From: Branchiostoma floridae
Taxonomy: Eukaryota > Chordata > Leptocardii > Amphioxiformes > Branchiostomatidae
NCBI RefSeq assembly: GCF_000003815.2
Contig: NC_049988.1
Span: 22,454,461 to 22,518,460 of the forward strand
Reading direction: 5' to 3'
Length of the DNA: 64,000 nt
Shown here: positions 10,501 through 22,100 of the stretch, piece after piece
Position numbering within the stretch: the first letter of the stretch is position 1
Layout of the letters: every line of letters begins with the position of its first letter
Program-made: the position numbers and the translations under genes
Notes under the pieces: model-generated
What the model was told of the DNA's origin: nothing
What the model saw: the letters and a program-made list of their open reading frames with translations, nothing else
The model's database searches: none

Positions 10501-12527
10501 AGAGTTCATCATGTTTGGAAATATTTTTTGAGGGCTGTCTTCTCATTACTGATAGCTATAGGCTAGATGAACATTGACATTTGATACAGTTCTACATGCT
10601 GAAAGAATCTTTAGCCCAAAAAAACAATTTTACCACCAAATTCTGTTGTCTTTCTTCTCACTTCTCTCTCTTTTCACTCCTTTAGAGATCTGTAATGTTC
10701 CATGCAACTTTTAAAAAACTGTTCCTTAGGGATTGTATTTATTCATGTAGAATATTTATTGTACACTTGAACGAGTGTTGCTTTTTAACAACTGTTACTA
10801 AGCTGTTTCATCCTGTATAATATAGTTAGTTTTAAGTTAGTGAGATTTTCAAGTCTGTACTCTGTCTAGGGTAGTGGCTGTGACTGTTGTTATTGAAGAT
10901 AGAACCTCTCTTGTTTCTTCTACTGTACTGTTTCAAGAACTACAGAGAGAAAAAAAACCGATTGTAGGATTGTTTAAAGTTCAACATTAGACACTTAGAC
11001 AACACGAATGTCTTTGTCAGAGCTGTTCTATCGTAAAGTTAAAGCAGTGGTTACAAAACTGCTGCCGTTTATTGGTTCTTTGTGGTTTCGGTGTCAACTT
11101 TATATCACTGTATAGAAACTGATATGAATCAGTAAAATGTCAATCAAAATTATGGATTTTTATCTCCGAGACTTTTAACTTGAAGTTCTACAGTTCAAAC
11201 CTAAATACAAAAAAAAAGCCGGTACCGCCCTTTAGCCCAGCAGTATCCGTGTATAGAAACTTTCTGAATACAAAATCAGTAAAATGTTCAATCAGAATTA
11301 TGGATCTCAGAGAACTTGAAGTTCTACTGTAATAGTTCAAACCTCAATAAAAGAAACCAAACCCGGTACCGCTCTTCAGCCCAGCGGTATCCGTTCCCTT
11401 CCTTCAGACCTCCATTCGCCGCTCTAATCCCTTTTTCACGGCAGAGAGCGAGCGAACAAAACGCGGTGCTAGGTCGTTGACAGACGTTTCAATGGGTGCT
11501 TCATCTGAACACCCCGAGAATACCGATATCCGAGCCACTCGGCAAGGTGGAACAGAAGTAAACAGGCCTCGTGTTGCTGCCCAGTTTATTTTCTCTGTTT
11601 TGTGGCAGCCACTTTGTCGTTTGTCAGTCCTCTCTTTCAAGCGCCTTTGAGACGTTTTTCTGTGGAGTTTCTTTTGAAACGGTAACGGCAACCGCACTGG
11701 TTTTTACCAAAGCTATTGGAGGAATGCCAAACTTGACACTCTGAACTTAGTGTAATTTCTAATTTACCAAATTGGAACTCAAAATCGTTTTTCCTTCAAA
11801 CTTTCAGTCACACTCAAAATTTAGAACGGTTTCGAAAACCATTTTTCATTTTATTCCGTTTTTCTTATTGTAATCTGTAGATCGTAACAAAGGGACGGGT
11901 TCAATTGCAATCTGGAATGTGTTCCAATGCCGCAGTTCATGAAGACCGAATGACCGACAGTGACCCCTTTAAGTTTTCGTCATATCTGGTGATTCAGCGG
12001 TTTCCAGATCGTAATGCAAAACTTTTGTATGGACTTTCTCCTTGTCTTAAGTCTGTAGAATCATACAAGGGGACACTTTTCAACGTCGATACCGTACACT
12101 TAACACCGATGTTAGATGTCACTTATACCAAATTGAATGTGTTGTAGTTTGTTATATATCTATGGAGCACTTCAGAAGTTCATTATGTTGACGACGAGAA
12201 AGCCGTTTTAGAATATGTTTGCCTAGAAATATCTACACTTTTTTCTACAGGATAAGAAAATTCTTTGTACACGGCCGAAAACGTTATACCCAGCCGACTG
12301 CTTGGTCTGTCACCTTCCATAGTGTACACAGACTTTTAACTGTACTTCCCAGTGGTTTATCAATCTAATGACAATATTCACGGAGAAATATTGAGTAAAA
12401 GCTACAGAAAAAACAGGTGCTACAGAAAAACCATTGTCACGATCGTGAAATCGTCAGCTGTAGCTACGATATAGAATGACACTATAGACAGGGCCTTGGA
12501 CCGTCTTTTAAAGACATTCAAAGTTAT
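10501..12527. other. No gene seen
   Basis: AT-rich sequence downstream of the ankyrin-type gene. Apart from the small tandem duplication at 11112-11400, nothing is recognised. The 97-residue minus frame at 11404-11697 has no domain. Confidence 0.45.
11112..11400. repeat. Two-copy tandem duplication, about 140 bp
   Basis: Blocks GTATAGAAACT, ATCAGTAAAATGT, TTATGGAT, ACTTGAAGTTCTAC, AGTTCAAACCT, CCGGTACCGC and CAGCCCAGC.GTATCCGT occur in the same order beginning at 11112 and at 11252. Confidence 0.75.
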
Positions 12528-12852
12528 GGTGGGTTCACACGTGCACATAAACTGAAGTCCATATGGGGTCCCTCTGCCAGGCCCCACTGGTCGCTGGAAA
12601 AACTAGAAATTGGACAAATATTGACAGATATATGCCAAACGCGGTAGCTGGGTCGCAAACTGTACTCCACGGCCAGCTAACTCCTTGGCTGTTTTAAAGT
12701 CAAGTAAAAAGTCAAGTCAAGGCTGTCGTTCTGTGTCTATATTTGTACAATTCCTACTATTTTTTTCCAGCGACTTGAGGAGCCTGTTAGAGGCTAACAC
12801 TTTCATACAGGCCCCATACGGACTTGAATATATCCGCACGTGTGAGCCCACC
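12528..12852. mobile_element. MITE, family with copies at 18.1 and 23.2 kb
   Basis: The left end GGTGGGTTCACACGTGCACA, then AAGTCCATATGGGG, is mirrored at the right by CCCCATACGGACTTGA and GTGTGAGCCCACC. The interior has GGTCGCTGGAAAAA, AGAAATTGGACAAATA, a CCAGCTAACTCC block and TTTTTTTCCAGCGAC. Two other copies share the same order of blocks. No transposase is present. Confidence 0.8.
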
Positions 12853-13224
12853 TTTAATAAACCCTGGGCCCAGCCCACAGTGACCTCCCCTCACAATGCG
12901 CCTCCGCACACCGCATGTTTACTTTGCAAATATGCCGTGTCAACTAATTAAGGGGCTCTTTTGTGGGGTAGGGTCGTGGTGACATCGGGTGTTCCGATTT
13001 GTAACAGGTGGTCACTAATCTCCAAGCAGATCCACCGGTAGCAGTAGATAGTATCAAAAGCTGGTAAAGGAGTGTAGCCGGCCTAGGAGTGTGTCAATGC
13101 TTGGATATTAGGTGGTTCCGATGTAGAGAGATATTCCTAAGATAAAACTGCTGTGTAACAACCTTTTCAGTTATTCAGCCCCTCGTCGCTTCGAGTCAAG
13201 CTTTTTTACCACATTTTTGGAAGT

Positions 13225-13440
13225 ATTTACAGAACAAGCCACTATTACCTTTTCAAGATGTCAACCCGGAGACCAGACTGTAAGGTTTGAACCACTCACA
13301 CCGGGAAGGACCCCTCCCCTTTTTGTCTTGATAAGTGTTTTTTTTTTTTTTTTTTTTTTTAATGTGGTCGAGTTGTGGCTGTCCTCAAACACGGGGGCTC
13401 CATTTAACGTCCTATCAGAGAAACGTGTTGGAGTGAACGA
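13225..13440. repeat. Dispersed repeat with poly-T core
   Basis: A CCGGGAAGGACCCCTCCCCT segment, poly-T, then AATGTGGTCGAG and CACGGGGGCTCCATTTAACG recur in the related copy at 4271-4492. No coding content is supported. Confidence 0.55.
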
Positions 13441-13969
13441 TTCCTTTTAACATGAAACGTTCTTCGTCTGATTGACACCCTTTATTTCATTTGGGTATAT
13501 AGTGACGTATACCTGCAGTCACTTCGAATACGCGACACCAAAGTTATACATTTTCCTTTCTTTGATGACATCTTTTCAATGGGTAAAGTGAATTATTAAA
13601 CGGAACCTCTGTTGACTCCTGTCGTCAAAACCTTTCCAGAAACAGACTTTTCTAAACTCAATTTTTGAAGTTCCAGACTCCATGTAAAAATAATCTTCGC
13701 GTAAAGGCACCCTTCGTTGCTAGGCAACCCGAAGGACGAGTCCTTGAAGTGTGATCTACCTTTACCTGTGAGTTAATTAGGAAGTGTTGACAGGAGTGAA
13801 CGTGCGGCAGGTACACCTTACCTGTGCACAGGTGACACGTTACAGGTACGACCGGCCCCACGTGTGTCCCGATCCGGCTGCACGTTCCGAGGTGTTTAAA
13901 CTGTAAATAGTAAATACCGAACTGGAGCTGGTGTTGTACTGACCGTCTAGCATAGCCTGCATACCACGC

Positions 13970-14180
13970 CATACGCCCTACGTTACATTTCTAAACCGGG
14001 CATGTTTTTCGGGAACAAAAAGTACGATATAAAGAAAGACAAGAAACTACACAAGACGTAAAGCGAGTAGTCATGGCATTTTTTGTATATTTTTACGTAT
14101 GCGTTTCTATTTTTCGTTTCCACAAATAGCCAGGCCGGGCCCCGGGTTGGAAATGTGATGTTAGCCTAACGGGAGGGACG
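13970..14180. mobile_element. Short inverted-repeat element
   Basis: The left end (CGTTACATTTCTAAACCGGGC, then GGGAACAAAAAGTAC) is roughly the complement of the right end (GGCCGGGCCCCGGGTTGGAA, then ATGTGATGTTAGCC). Related right-end segments with GGAAATGTGA lie at 24110-24140 and 41207-41250. AAGACGTAAAG and TTTTTGTATATNTTTACGTAT are shared with 24035-24095. Confidence 0.5.
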
Positions 14181-15094
14181 GCATGTTGGAGTTATGCACC
14201 AGATGGTACATAGGACGGCGCCCATCTCCGCTTCTGTAGCCCCGGGCCACACAACTTTTGTACAATCTCTTCATACACAACTTTTGTACAATCTCTTCAT
14301 AAACAGCAGGGTAGTACACTGGTAGTGGTTATTTGTGTGCGTTCAACTACCATACCTTTTCCCAAATGCTGAGTGCTAAGCAGCATGTACCATGTTAAAT
14401 TATTAAGTATAATTCGGCCGGGGATCGAACTCAGAACCAACCAACTGCAAGGCGAACACTCAGGAGTGATGGGTTCCTTTTTTTTAAAATCGTGCAGAGA
14501 TTATAATACCAGTAACACATGGGGCTACCACAAGCATGAGATCGCCCGCTCCGAATGAAAAGATCTGATCTCGTAACAATCTTGTTTCTGTATTCCAGTG
14601 TTACTGTCGTATTTGTGGTTAATTTTGTTGAATTCGCATTTTTTCCCCTGATTATTAACGTTTCTAAGTCAGTTTTCTGGTGATTTGCCTATGTGACAGT
14701 AATAAAAACGAAGACTGTCGTTAGAAGCAGTGAAGTTGTTTTTTTTTCGTTTCGATGGCTATTCCTAGCTTCGACTTCAGTCTCCCACGGGCAGACTTAT
14801 GTCAATACTGTTGGCTTCCTGTTAATGCATGTACAGCCTTGTTTACTGAAACACGTTCACACTTTCTCCCTCTTTCTTTCTGCTTGTACATGTGTGACGA
14901 TGTCGTCTGATTTTCTTAGTGCAAAGATGTGCATCTACTACAATTTCCCAGCCACGTAAATGTCAGTAATACCCCTGTCACATTATCCACGATCTTCGGG
15001 AGTCGATGGAAAATCGGCCATATTCAAGATCGACAGAGGGTTGCGCGTATTTTGTATCTGAAAACCATCCCTGTCATCTGTAAGCCATACTTTG

Positions 15095-15676
15095 TACGAG
15101 GGGCGTGCAATAAGTAATGGCCCTGACCCACTTCCAGTTGTCTGATCTAAATGAAATTTTGTATGTGTAATAATTCATATCTCTATGGGTTATGTTGCAA
15201 AAGACAGCTCTGAACTAATTGTGGTTTCTGATTTACTGGTGTTTGAACTTAGTCAGGTGCGAAATGGACCAGGTGTGAAATGGAACCAGTTGAGTGTCGC
15301 GCAGTGATCCGGTTTTTGTATTTGAAAGGACGCACACCAAAGAAGACTTTTGATAAAATAAATGAAACTTATGGTGATGATGCCCCATCATATGACCTTG
15401 TAAAACGCTGGCATCCTGAATTCAAACGTGGCTGGAAGTCTGTGGAAACAGCTCCCAGACCTGGTCGTCCCTCTTGTGCCATTGATGAGGCATCAGTTGG
15501 AGGACCAACCTGGGGTGTCCTACAAAATCGGTGTCCAGAGCTGCATCAAACGATGGGAGAAATGCATAACTCTGGGTGATTCCTATGAAGAGAAAGACTA
15601 ATAACTGTGCCAAGTTTCATTAATCTCCTGCTATGGGAAATGGGTCAGGACCATTACTAATTGCACGCCCCTCGTA
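15095..15676 (+). mobile_element. Internally deleted mariner-family element
   Basis: The terminal repeats TACGAGGGGCGTGCAATAAG and, inverted at the right, CTAATTGCACGCCCCTCGTA match over about 35 bases with few differences and are bounded by TA, as expected for Tc1/mariner. Full mariners are about 1.3 kb; at 582 bp this copy has lost most of the transposase, including the DDD catalytic region. Confidence 0.85.
15280..15579 (+). pseudogene. Mariner transposase N-terminal fragment
   Basis: The open frame reads VECRAVIRFLYLKGRTPK, then INETYGDDAPSYDLVKRW, EFKRGWKSVE and PRPGRPS, the helix-turn-helix DNA-binding part of a mariner transposase, including the GDDAPSY..V..W.EFKRG motif. It then jumps to a segment resembling the C-terminus and stops. 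It cannot make an active enzyme. Confidence 0.85.
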
Positions 15677-15777
15677 CCATGCACAATTGTTGTGCAATTA
15701 TTATCATAAGCGAGGCTTGGGCGATTGCCGCAGAATCGTCGTTCGATCGATTTTCGCCAAATGTGACAGGGGTATTA

Positions 15778-18100
15778 AGACACGAAATAGCAAGAGTTTG
15801 TAATAACCCGAAAAACAGGTTTCAGAAAAACACAACAAAAAAAGACATGTAAGTAAAAGCAAATTGTTTGAGATGTTGCGGTGAAAATGTAACGAAAAAT
15901 GGTCACCATTGTGGCAATTTATTACACGGAAACATTGTCGACAAAACCATACCTGTCAGAGTGCCAATTGTTTTCGTCAAATTCAGACGACATAAGCTGA
16001 CTCATTCTTGCGCCAGTCACACAACGGCACCGGCGCACATGTGGTTAAAGTTGATACAGCCGAGCGGACAATGGGAGAAACTAGATACAACACAAACACC
16101 ACTTTCCTAGGGGCGATTTTAATAACTTTTCTTGTAGAAACCTTGACGAGGGCTTTATTGGGTGTTACGCAATACTCCAGACACGCGCCCAGACAGACCA
16201 ACAGCTGGGTAAAGTCTAAGATCAGTCGGAGACTCCTTAGTGGTATAAGACGCTGCTCTACGTCTTTTGTCTTGGTTTTGATAAGTTTACACTAACCAGT
16301 TTGTAGCCACGTTAAATAGCTGCGCCAAACGTCGTCGACTTGAACCAAGAACTCAGCTGTCCAAAGGTAATGTTCAGTTGTTAGTTCGCCAGTTTGCTGG
16401 TTTTCGTTCAACTTGTTTTGCCCGCACTAGATTGGACGTTTTTTAACCCGTTGTTCAAGTTTTATTCCCCCCAAATTACAAATAAACGGAGTATATTGTG
16501 TTGGCGCTAATATAAGTTTGTCAACTTCGTTGCGTATGTCATGGTTCTTAACTTTAATAAAAAGAAAAAAAAATATGACGAATGAAGCCCGGTAGACAAA
16601 GCCTCATAGAAAATTTCCAAATGTAGATTAGAATCTGCTTTACCTTTCTATTTTGTTAATGGGAATCGGCAGAGGATGTACAAAAAAGAAACACGGTCTA
16701 TTTCAGTTTGTTGAAATACGTACAAATTAGTTGCAATATTCATCAATTGTATTTTGCATGGTTTAAACATGTTATTTTTTTGCATATATCATTTGTTCAT
16801 GTAGTCCATTGACCTCTAAGAGTTATAAAAACGCGGCCGTCTCCTCCCATAACTTCTCACCTCCATGTAAATGACATTGGAACTTGTTTTTGCAGCTCGC
16901 GGCTTTTCATAACAAAATATTATGGAAAATTCGAGCTGTTTACAATACAGGCGTTGACGTTTGCCGGCATTGTTGCCTTATTTAACGCTAAACAGCGGAT
17001 AATGTAACGTTGCGTGCGTCAGGTATTTCCGTCAGTACGTCAACAATCTTACCTGTACGTCACGCCTCACCTGTGCGGTAACAATCGTTCATAGATAGAT
17101 ACACTAGCGCTGTGCGGTCCTTTGTAGAACACCTGTGTTCCGGAAGGAACGGCCACTTTGCAAAAACAAAGTGCGATTTCCGGTCGGTCCCTTTGTTAAG
17201 CAGATCACACGCAAAACGCACAAGTTATGCACCCTTTTTACTAGGACGGCGCTCTCGCCGCGTTCTTTCTGCGACCCCAATTTTGACAGATTTCTCAATG
17301 AATTTTATAGACAAAGAACTTTATACTCTTTGTGTGTTTTGTTGTCTTTTCAGTGACACTTTAACATTTTGTGTGTTACTCAAGCAACTGAATATGATTT
17401 TCCAACTGTAACTGTAACTGCTTTATGCCAAATTATGGCGTATCGTACTGCCTGTATGTCTAACCTTTATTTATGAACATTTTGTCGTACACAAACTTCA
17501 TTCTTTGTTAGTCATATCCTGTTCCTTACAATTTTCCTTTGCCCAACAATTTGTCATAAACCCAATTTTGACTAAACGGACTTTACAAAACGGCCATTTT
17601 TAAGTGCTGGGGTAGGAAGGAAAGGGGTAGTTTATAAAAACAAAGTGATATTTCCGTGAGTCTTTTGTTCAAAATATCACAGCAAAAAGGGGGTGCTGTG
17701 TTAAATGACTTGACTTTGGACAAAGTGGTTCTATAAATACTGTGTGTCAAAACTTGGTAGAGTAGTTTTGGGAGGAAGACACACGCGAAGGTACTGTGGT
17801 AGTTCTTTTTGCTTCTCAGTCTTGTTCAGCTTTTAAACGATTCGTTCCTGTTTTTGTTCTTCTACCGGCTCTTTTTTCTACTCAAATGTTCAAAACTTCA
17901 ATTCAAGTAAGCCTGGGGATGGTCCTCTCCCGTTGGCCTTTGAAATTGGTTATTTTTAAGCTGTTTAAACTCATCCTTGTAGTTGTTACTGTTTGTTGTA
18001 CTTAATTAAATCATGTAAATGTCTTAAGCTCTATGAAGTCCATCGCATCTTCCGTAGCGCGGGAGAATGAAGCCCTATGGTTGCCGAACTCTCCTGGAAA
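15778..18100. other. No gene seen
   Basis: Non-coding as far as can be seen. Small frames at 16008-16295 and 17104-17411 exist on both strands but lack domains, conserved motifs or convincing splice sites. The large gene begins about 670 bases further on, so its promoter may lie in 18.1-18.77 kb. Confidence 0.45.
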
Positions 18101-18393
18101 ATATTTGAGTCCGTATAAATGACTCCACGGGTCGCTGGAAAAAAAGTAGAAATTGGACAAATATAACCAGATAGCTAAAAATAGTAGAAATTTGCCAAAA
18201 TTGCCAGATAACATGCCAGAGGAGGTAGCTAGACGCACACCACTCCTCGGACAGCTAACTCCTCCGGCAATTTATATGTCCAGTTTCTTTAATTTTTTTC
18301 AGCGACCTGTGGAGCCTGGTATAGGCCAAGACTTTCTATACGGACTTCATACGGACTTGAGTTTATACGCGCGTGTGAACCCACGTTTAGCCA
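18100..18393. mobile_element. MITE, second copy of the 12528 family
   Basis: Contains GGTCGCTGGAAAAAAAGTAG, AGAAATTGGACAAATATAAC, GGACAGCTAACTCC, TTTTTTTCAGCGACCTGTGG and a right end ATACGGACTTGAGTTTATAC, GCGCGTGTGAACCCACG. The left terminus is partly lost. It lies just upstream of the large gene. Confidence 0.75.
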
Positions 18394-18770
18394 TTGTAGT
18401 TAGTTTGGTAGAGACTACTTATATACCGTACAGTATGCTCATTACGTTCTAGGTACGTGCTCGGGCCCAAAGCCGTGGTCACTGAATCATGATATCTGCA
18501 CAGTTTGTTGACACATTCCGACGGATATTGGAATTTGTTGGTTCGCGCGCTGAAATAGCAAGTCGATTTTCCGCTACGTTTTCATGCCTAGCGCAGCTAC
18601 CACCTGCATAGGGACCTCCATTACTCATTCGGTAACGAATCCTTCAAAACACAGTGGCTGGGTTGGTTGGAAATCCCTTCTTTTTAAGGTAGAAAAACGT
18701 TTTTTCTCTCTTTTTCCCCAGGATTTCGGTTTAAGATCTGGATCATGTGCGCGTGAGAAGTTGAGGAGTT

Positions 18771-19185
18771 ATGTGGTGGACTACACGGATATTGCTTTGC
18801 TGTTTCGTGGTGAGTCTTTTTCCTTACCACGTCGCTGCACAAGTGGTGGTTCTCACCAAAAGTAGCGTCTACCCAAATCCAGACACCCTACTGGAGGGAG
18901 AAAGTGTTTTCTACGATGTCCAGCTGTCCGCGGCGCCAAGTTCAACGGCAAAAGTCTCGTTCCTGGTGACGAACTCCACGAGGATAATCGCGTCCCCAGC
19001 GGAGGTGGACTTCACCGGGTCGGACTGGGATGATCCTCGGCGGGTGGAGCTTGCCGTGCCCGAGGACGGGGTGGTGGAGCCCTCGGTGACGGAGACGATT
19101 CCCGTGGAGGTTTGGTATCAGGAGGGAGGCAATGCTGCTACACTGGACACTACACTACAGATAGCATTACAGGACAACGATTACG
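18771..19185 (+). CDS. Exon 1: signal peptide and Calx-beta-like module
   Basis: The start ATG opens MWWTTRILLCCFVVSLFPYH, then VAAQ, a classic signal peptide with likely cleavage after VAA. The rest (LLEGESVFYDVQLSAAPSS, then EVDFTGSDWDDPRRVELAV and ending QDNDYG) follows the Calx-beta-like pattern: EG, Y.V.LS..P, FT...W..P..V.L.V.ED, DND. Donor G|GTGAGT, phase 1. Confidence 0.85.
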
Positions 19186-22100
19186 GTGAGTCGTGTAGTT
19201 TCTACATTAATAAGCTCTTATTTCAATACTGAATCAATACAGCTTCAAATCAGACTTTCAGATAGATAGATTATCAACACAGACGTTTCAGATAGCATCC
19301 GCTATCTTTCGTCAGTAACAGACACTTAAGAGCACTTTTCCCGTTTCTTGACTTATTTTGTAGCATGTCATGTTCTGCCTGATATTTAACCTTCATAATT
19401 CAGATAAGGAAAGATATGGGTGAGCTGAAATAAACGTTAATACACGATGCACACTTTGTTGCAAAACAAAGACGCAATGATGTAGCAAGTGGTATTGGCG
19501 TAGCAACGATGTAGCAAGTAAGATTTCTTATGTCCACTGACGTTTTCACACTGCGTATGATTTTCTGAAAATCTGTGTTTTTGCGCTATTTATCGTTGTT
19601 TCTTCGACTTGGTACCGCCAGGTGAATGGTAAGATGACCATGGTATCAAAACATCCTGAAATACCCACCCTGTTCATTATTCTCTTTAAGTCCTTATCAA
19701 AACACCACAAAAGCGTTTAACCTTGATTTCGGTATCCTAATCCCATAGATTACAGGGCTAAAAATAGATACGGGAGGATAATTTTAGCCGAGGGAAGAAA
19801 GAAGATCAATGTCCTTTTATCTTAAGGCGAGCGGGATACATTCTGGAGCGCTGTTGTCTTTTGTATCGTTTTGTCGCAGTTGTTTGCTATCATTGTTGTC
19901 ATTGTAACGTTATTACTGATAGAACGGAACCCCCCACTTTGTATTTTCCTTCATACCTGTAGTTGCAGGTGGTTAATTGATTCGTATTAAAAACACTGTT
20001 CTCAAACTTTTAAGGCCCGTGTTCAACATACCTTTCACCTTCGGAGCTAGTGTTTCTACATTAAGATTAATGGCGATATGTTCATTAGTAAGAATGTACA
20101 TGTATTAGTAAGAATGTACATATATGTGCAGCGGGGTTTAACTGCGTGGGTCGCGTACCGACTCCTCTGGCCGGCCGACTCCCCCAACATACTATTATCT
20201 CTATTTCTCAAATTGCTATCTTTTGACCAGCTATCCACGGAGCCTAGTACAGGCTGTTCTGAACCCCCTACTTCGGTGAGTTGTTTTGTCCCGACAGTCG
20301 CAGGAGGTTGATTGATTTGACTCGGTATTAACGGACCGAACATGATCCCCCGTCAGACCTCGTGAGGAATATTACACAACGTGTACCAATCTCAGGGTCG
20401 AGAATGTCATAAGTGTTGCTGCTGGCGTGTCTTAAAACAATCTTACAGTTTTGCTGAGTTTTCATAAACAATATTGGCAGGTGTGAGGTAAGGGACCTGG
20501 TATTTCTTACGCTTCAGGGAATGGCATTAGTGTGACATACAGTGTGACATACCAGCTTCGCAGCAAGTGGCTATGTATACGATGTTAAATATAAACAACT
20601 GTCACATACATGTAACTAAATCCTGCTTTTCAAAGTCCAAGTGTTGGTTAAACCCATGTGTAGTAAAAAAGGACTCTGGTGTATTTGATGATGATACTTC
20701 TAGTTCGTTGAAACATCAAACGGGGGGTCTTCAGATTTTTAATTTTTCAAAATACTGGTATGGACAGTCATCGCATTTTTGTTGTATAGAAAACAATATT
20801 TGCAGCATAATTTCGCATGCTTATTTAATCCACCATCATGACCGCACTGAAATGCATCATGGTCACATGACTGCTAATATTCCCATATATGGTATGGTTT
20901 ACCAATCCAGACCAGTATCTACGTCATGGCGCCATCAGCTGGACCTGTGACGTCACATCCGGCCGGAGCGTGGCGGTCTTCCACATCAGCCTGTCCTACC
21001 ACACGTCACTCCGGCCCGACGTCACTTCCAGTGACGTCATCAGTGTGCCGGTCACCATGAACTTCAACGATGGCAGCCAGTCGACCAACACCCTGGACGT
21101 TACGGTGATTGTGATTATTGTGAAATGAATTTCCCTGTAGATGGAACACTAAACGTGGACCAATCCATGTTTGCCTCCATATAACATATTGTTTTGTGTG
21201 TTGAGGACAAAAAGTCTGGATTTTTGAATCTGTTTTGTTTGTACAACTCTCGCCTTTACAAGGTAGAAATACGCTACTAAAGCTATGGCTTATTTTTTAA
21301 ATGTGTTTTGTATGTACAACCTTTGCCTTTACAAGGTAGAAATGATTCACTCACACGTGATTTTTAACGATGGATACCGGATACCGTCTCAACGGCGCAA
21401 ATGTGCCAGTCAGTTTGTGACGCCCCCCGTATCTACTCAAAGATGGCTCTTTCGTTGCGACGTTAATGTTTGTAAACAAAATAGATGGAACTGCAACGAC
21501 CGTCCAGTCCTTCGATTCAACTTATCTTCATTTCTCGACATTTGTTGACTTCCGAACGTGTGTTCCAACCAGGTTGTGGAGGTGTCCAGTGAAGGGTACA
21601 TCCTGACGTCAGCGGAAGTGACGCACGACTTCGGGTCATCCTCCGCTGCATCATGGGAAGTGACTTTATCGCAGTGTTGCCGTAGCAACACCTTTCATAA
21701 CAACGGAGGCACCACGTGAGTAGGCTGTATCTGGCATTTTTATAAGATATGTCACATGCATAGTCAAAAGCCAACAACATGCAAAAGTACGACTGTCATC
21801 TTTTGAGTATACGTCCAAATTGAATACGTTTGATACGTGCTGGATATGGGTAAATCACGAAATGAATTACATGTAATTTCTAAGTAAATATGACTTAATG
21901 AGTGAATATTAAGTGAATGGAAGGATGTATGGATAGATTGGAGTAGATGAAAAAACGCGAAAGAATGGATGGATGGATGTATTGATGGATGGAATGGATG
22001 AACAGCGAACGAGCAAAATTAAAAAAGGAAATGACCAAATAGCAGCACTCAAGCATCTGAATATGGTTATGGAAACGGTCAGACGTTTCAGGTAGCATCC

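Larger units (their letters stand above)
14967..15777. mobile_element. Outer inverted-repeat element hosting a mariner insertion
   Basis: AATACCCCTGTCACATT near 14968 is mirrored by AATGTGACAGGGGTATT ending near 15776. Removing the mariner fragment (15095-15676) leaves a MITE of about 230 bp. The nesting shows the outer element arrived first. Confidence 0.75.

Noticed and set aside
11404-11697. 97-residue basic minus frame
   Set aside because: No domain and composition like non-coding DNA; no splice or promoter context.
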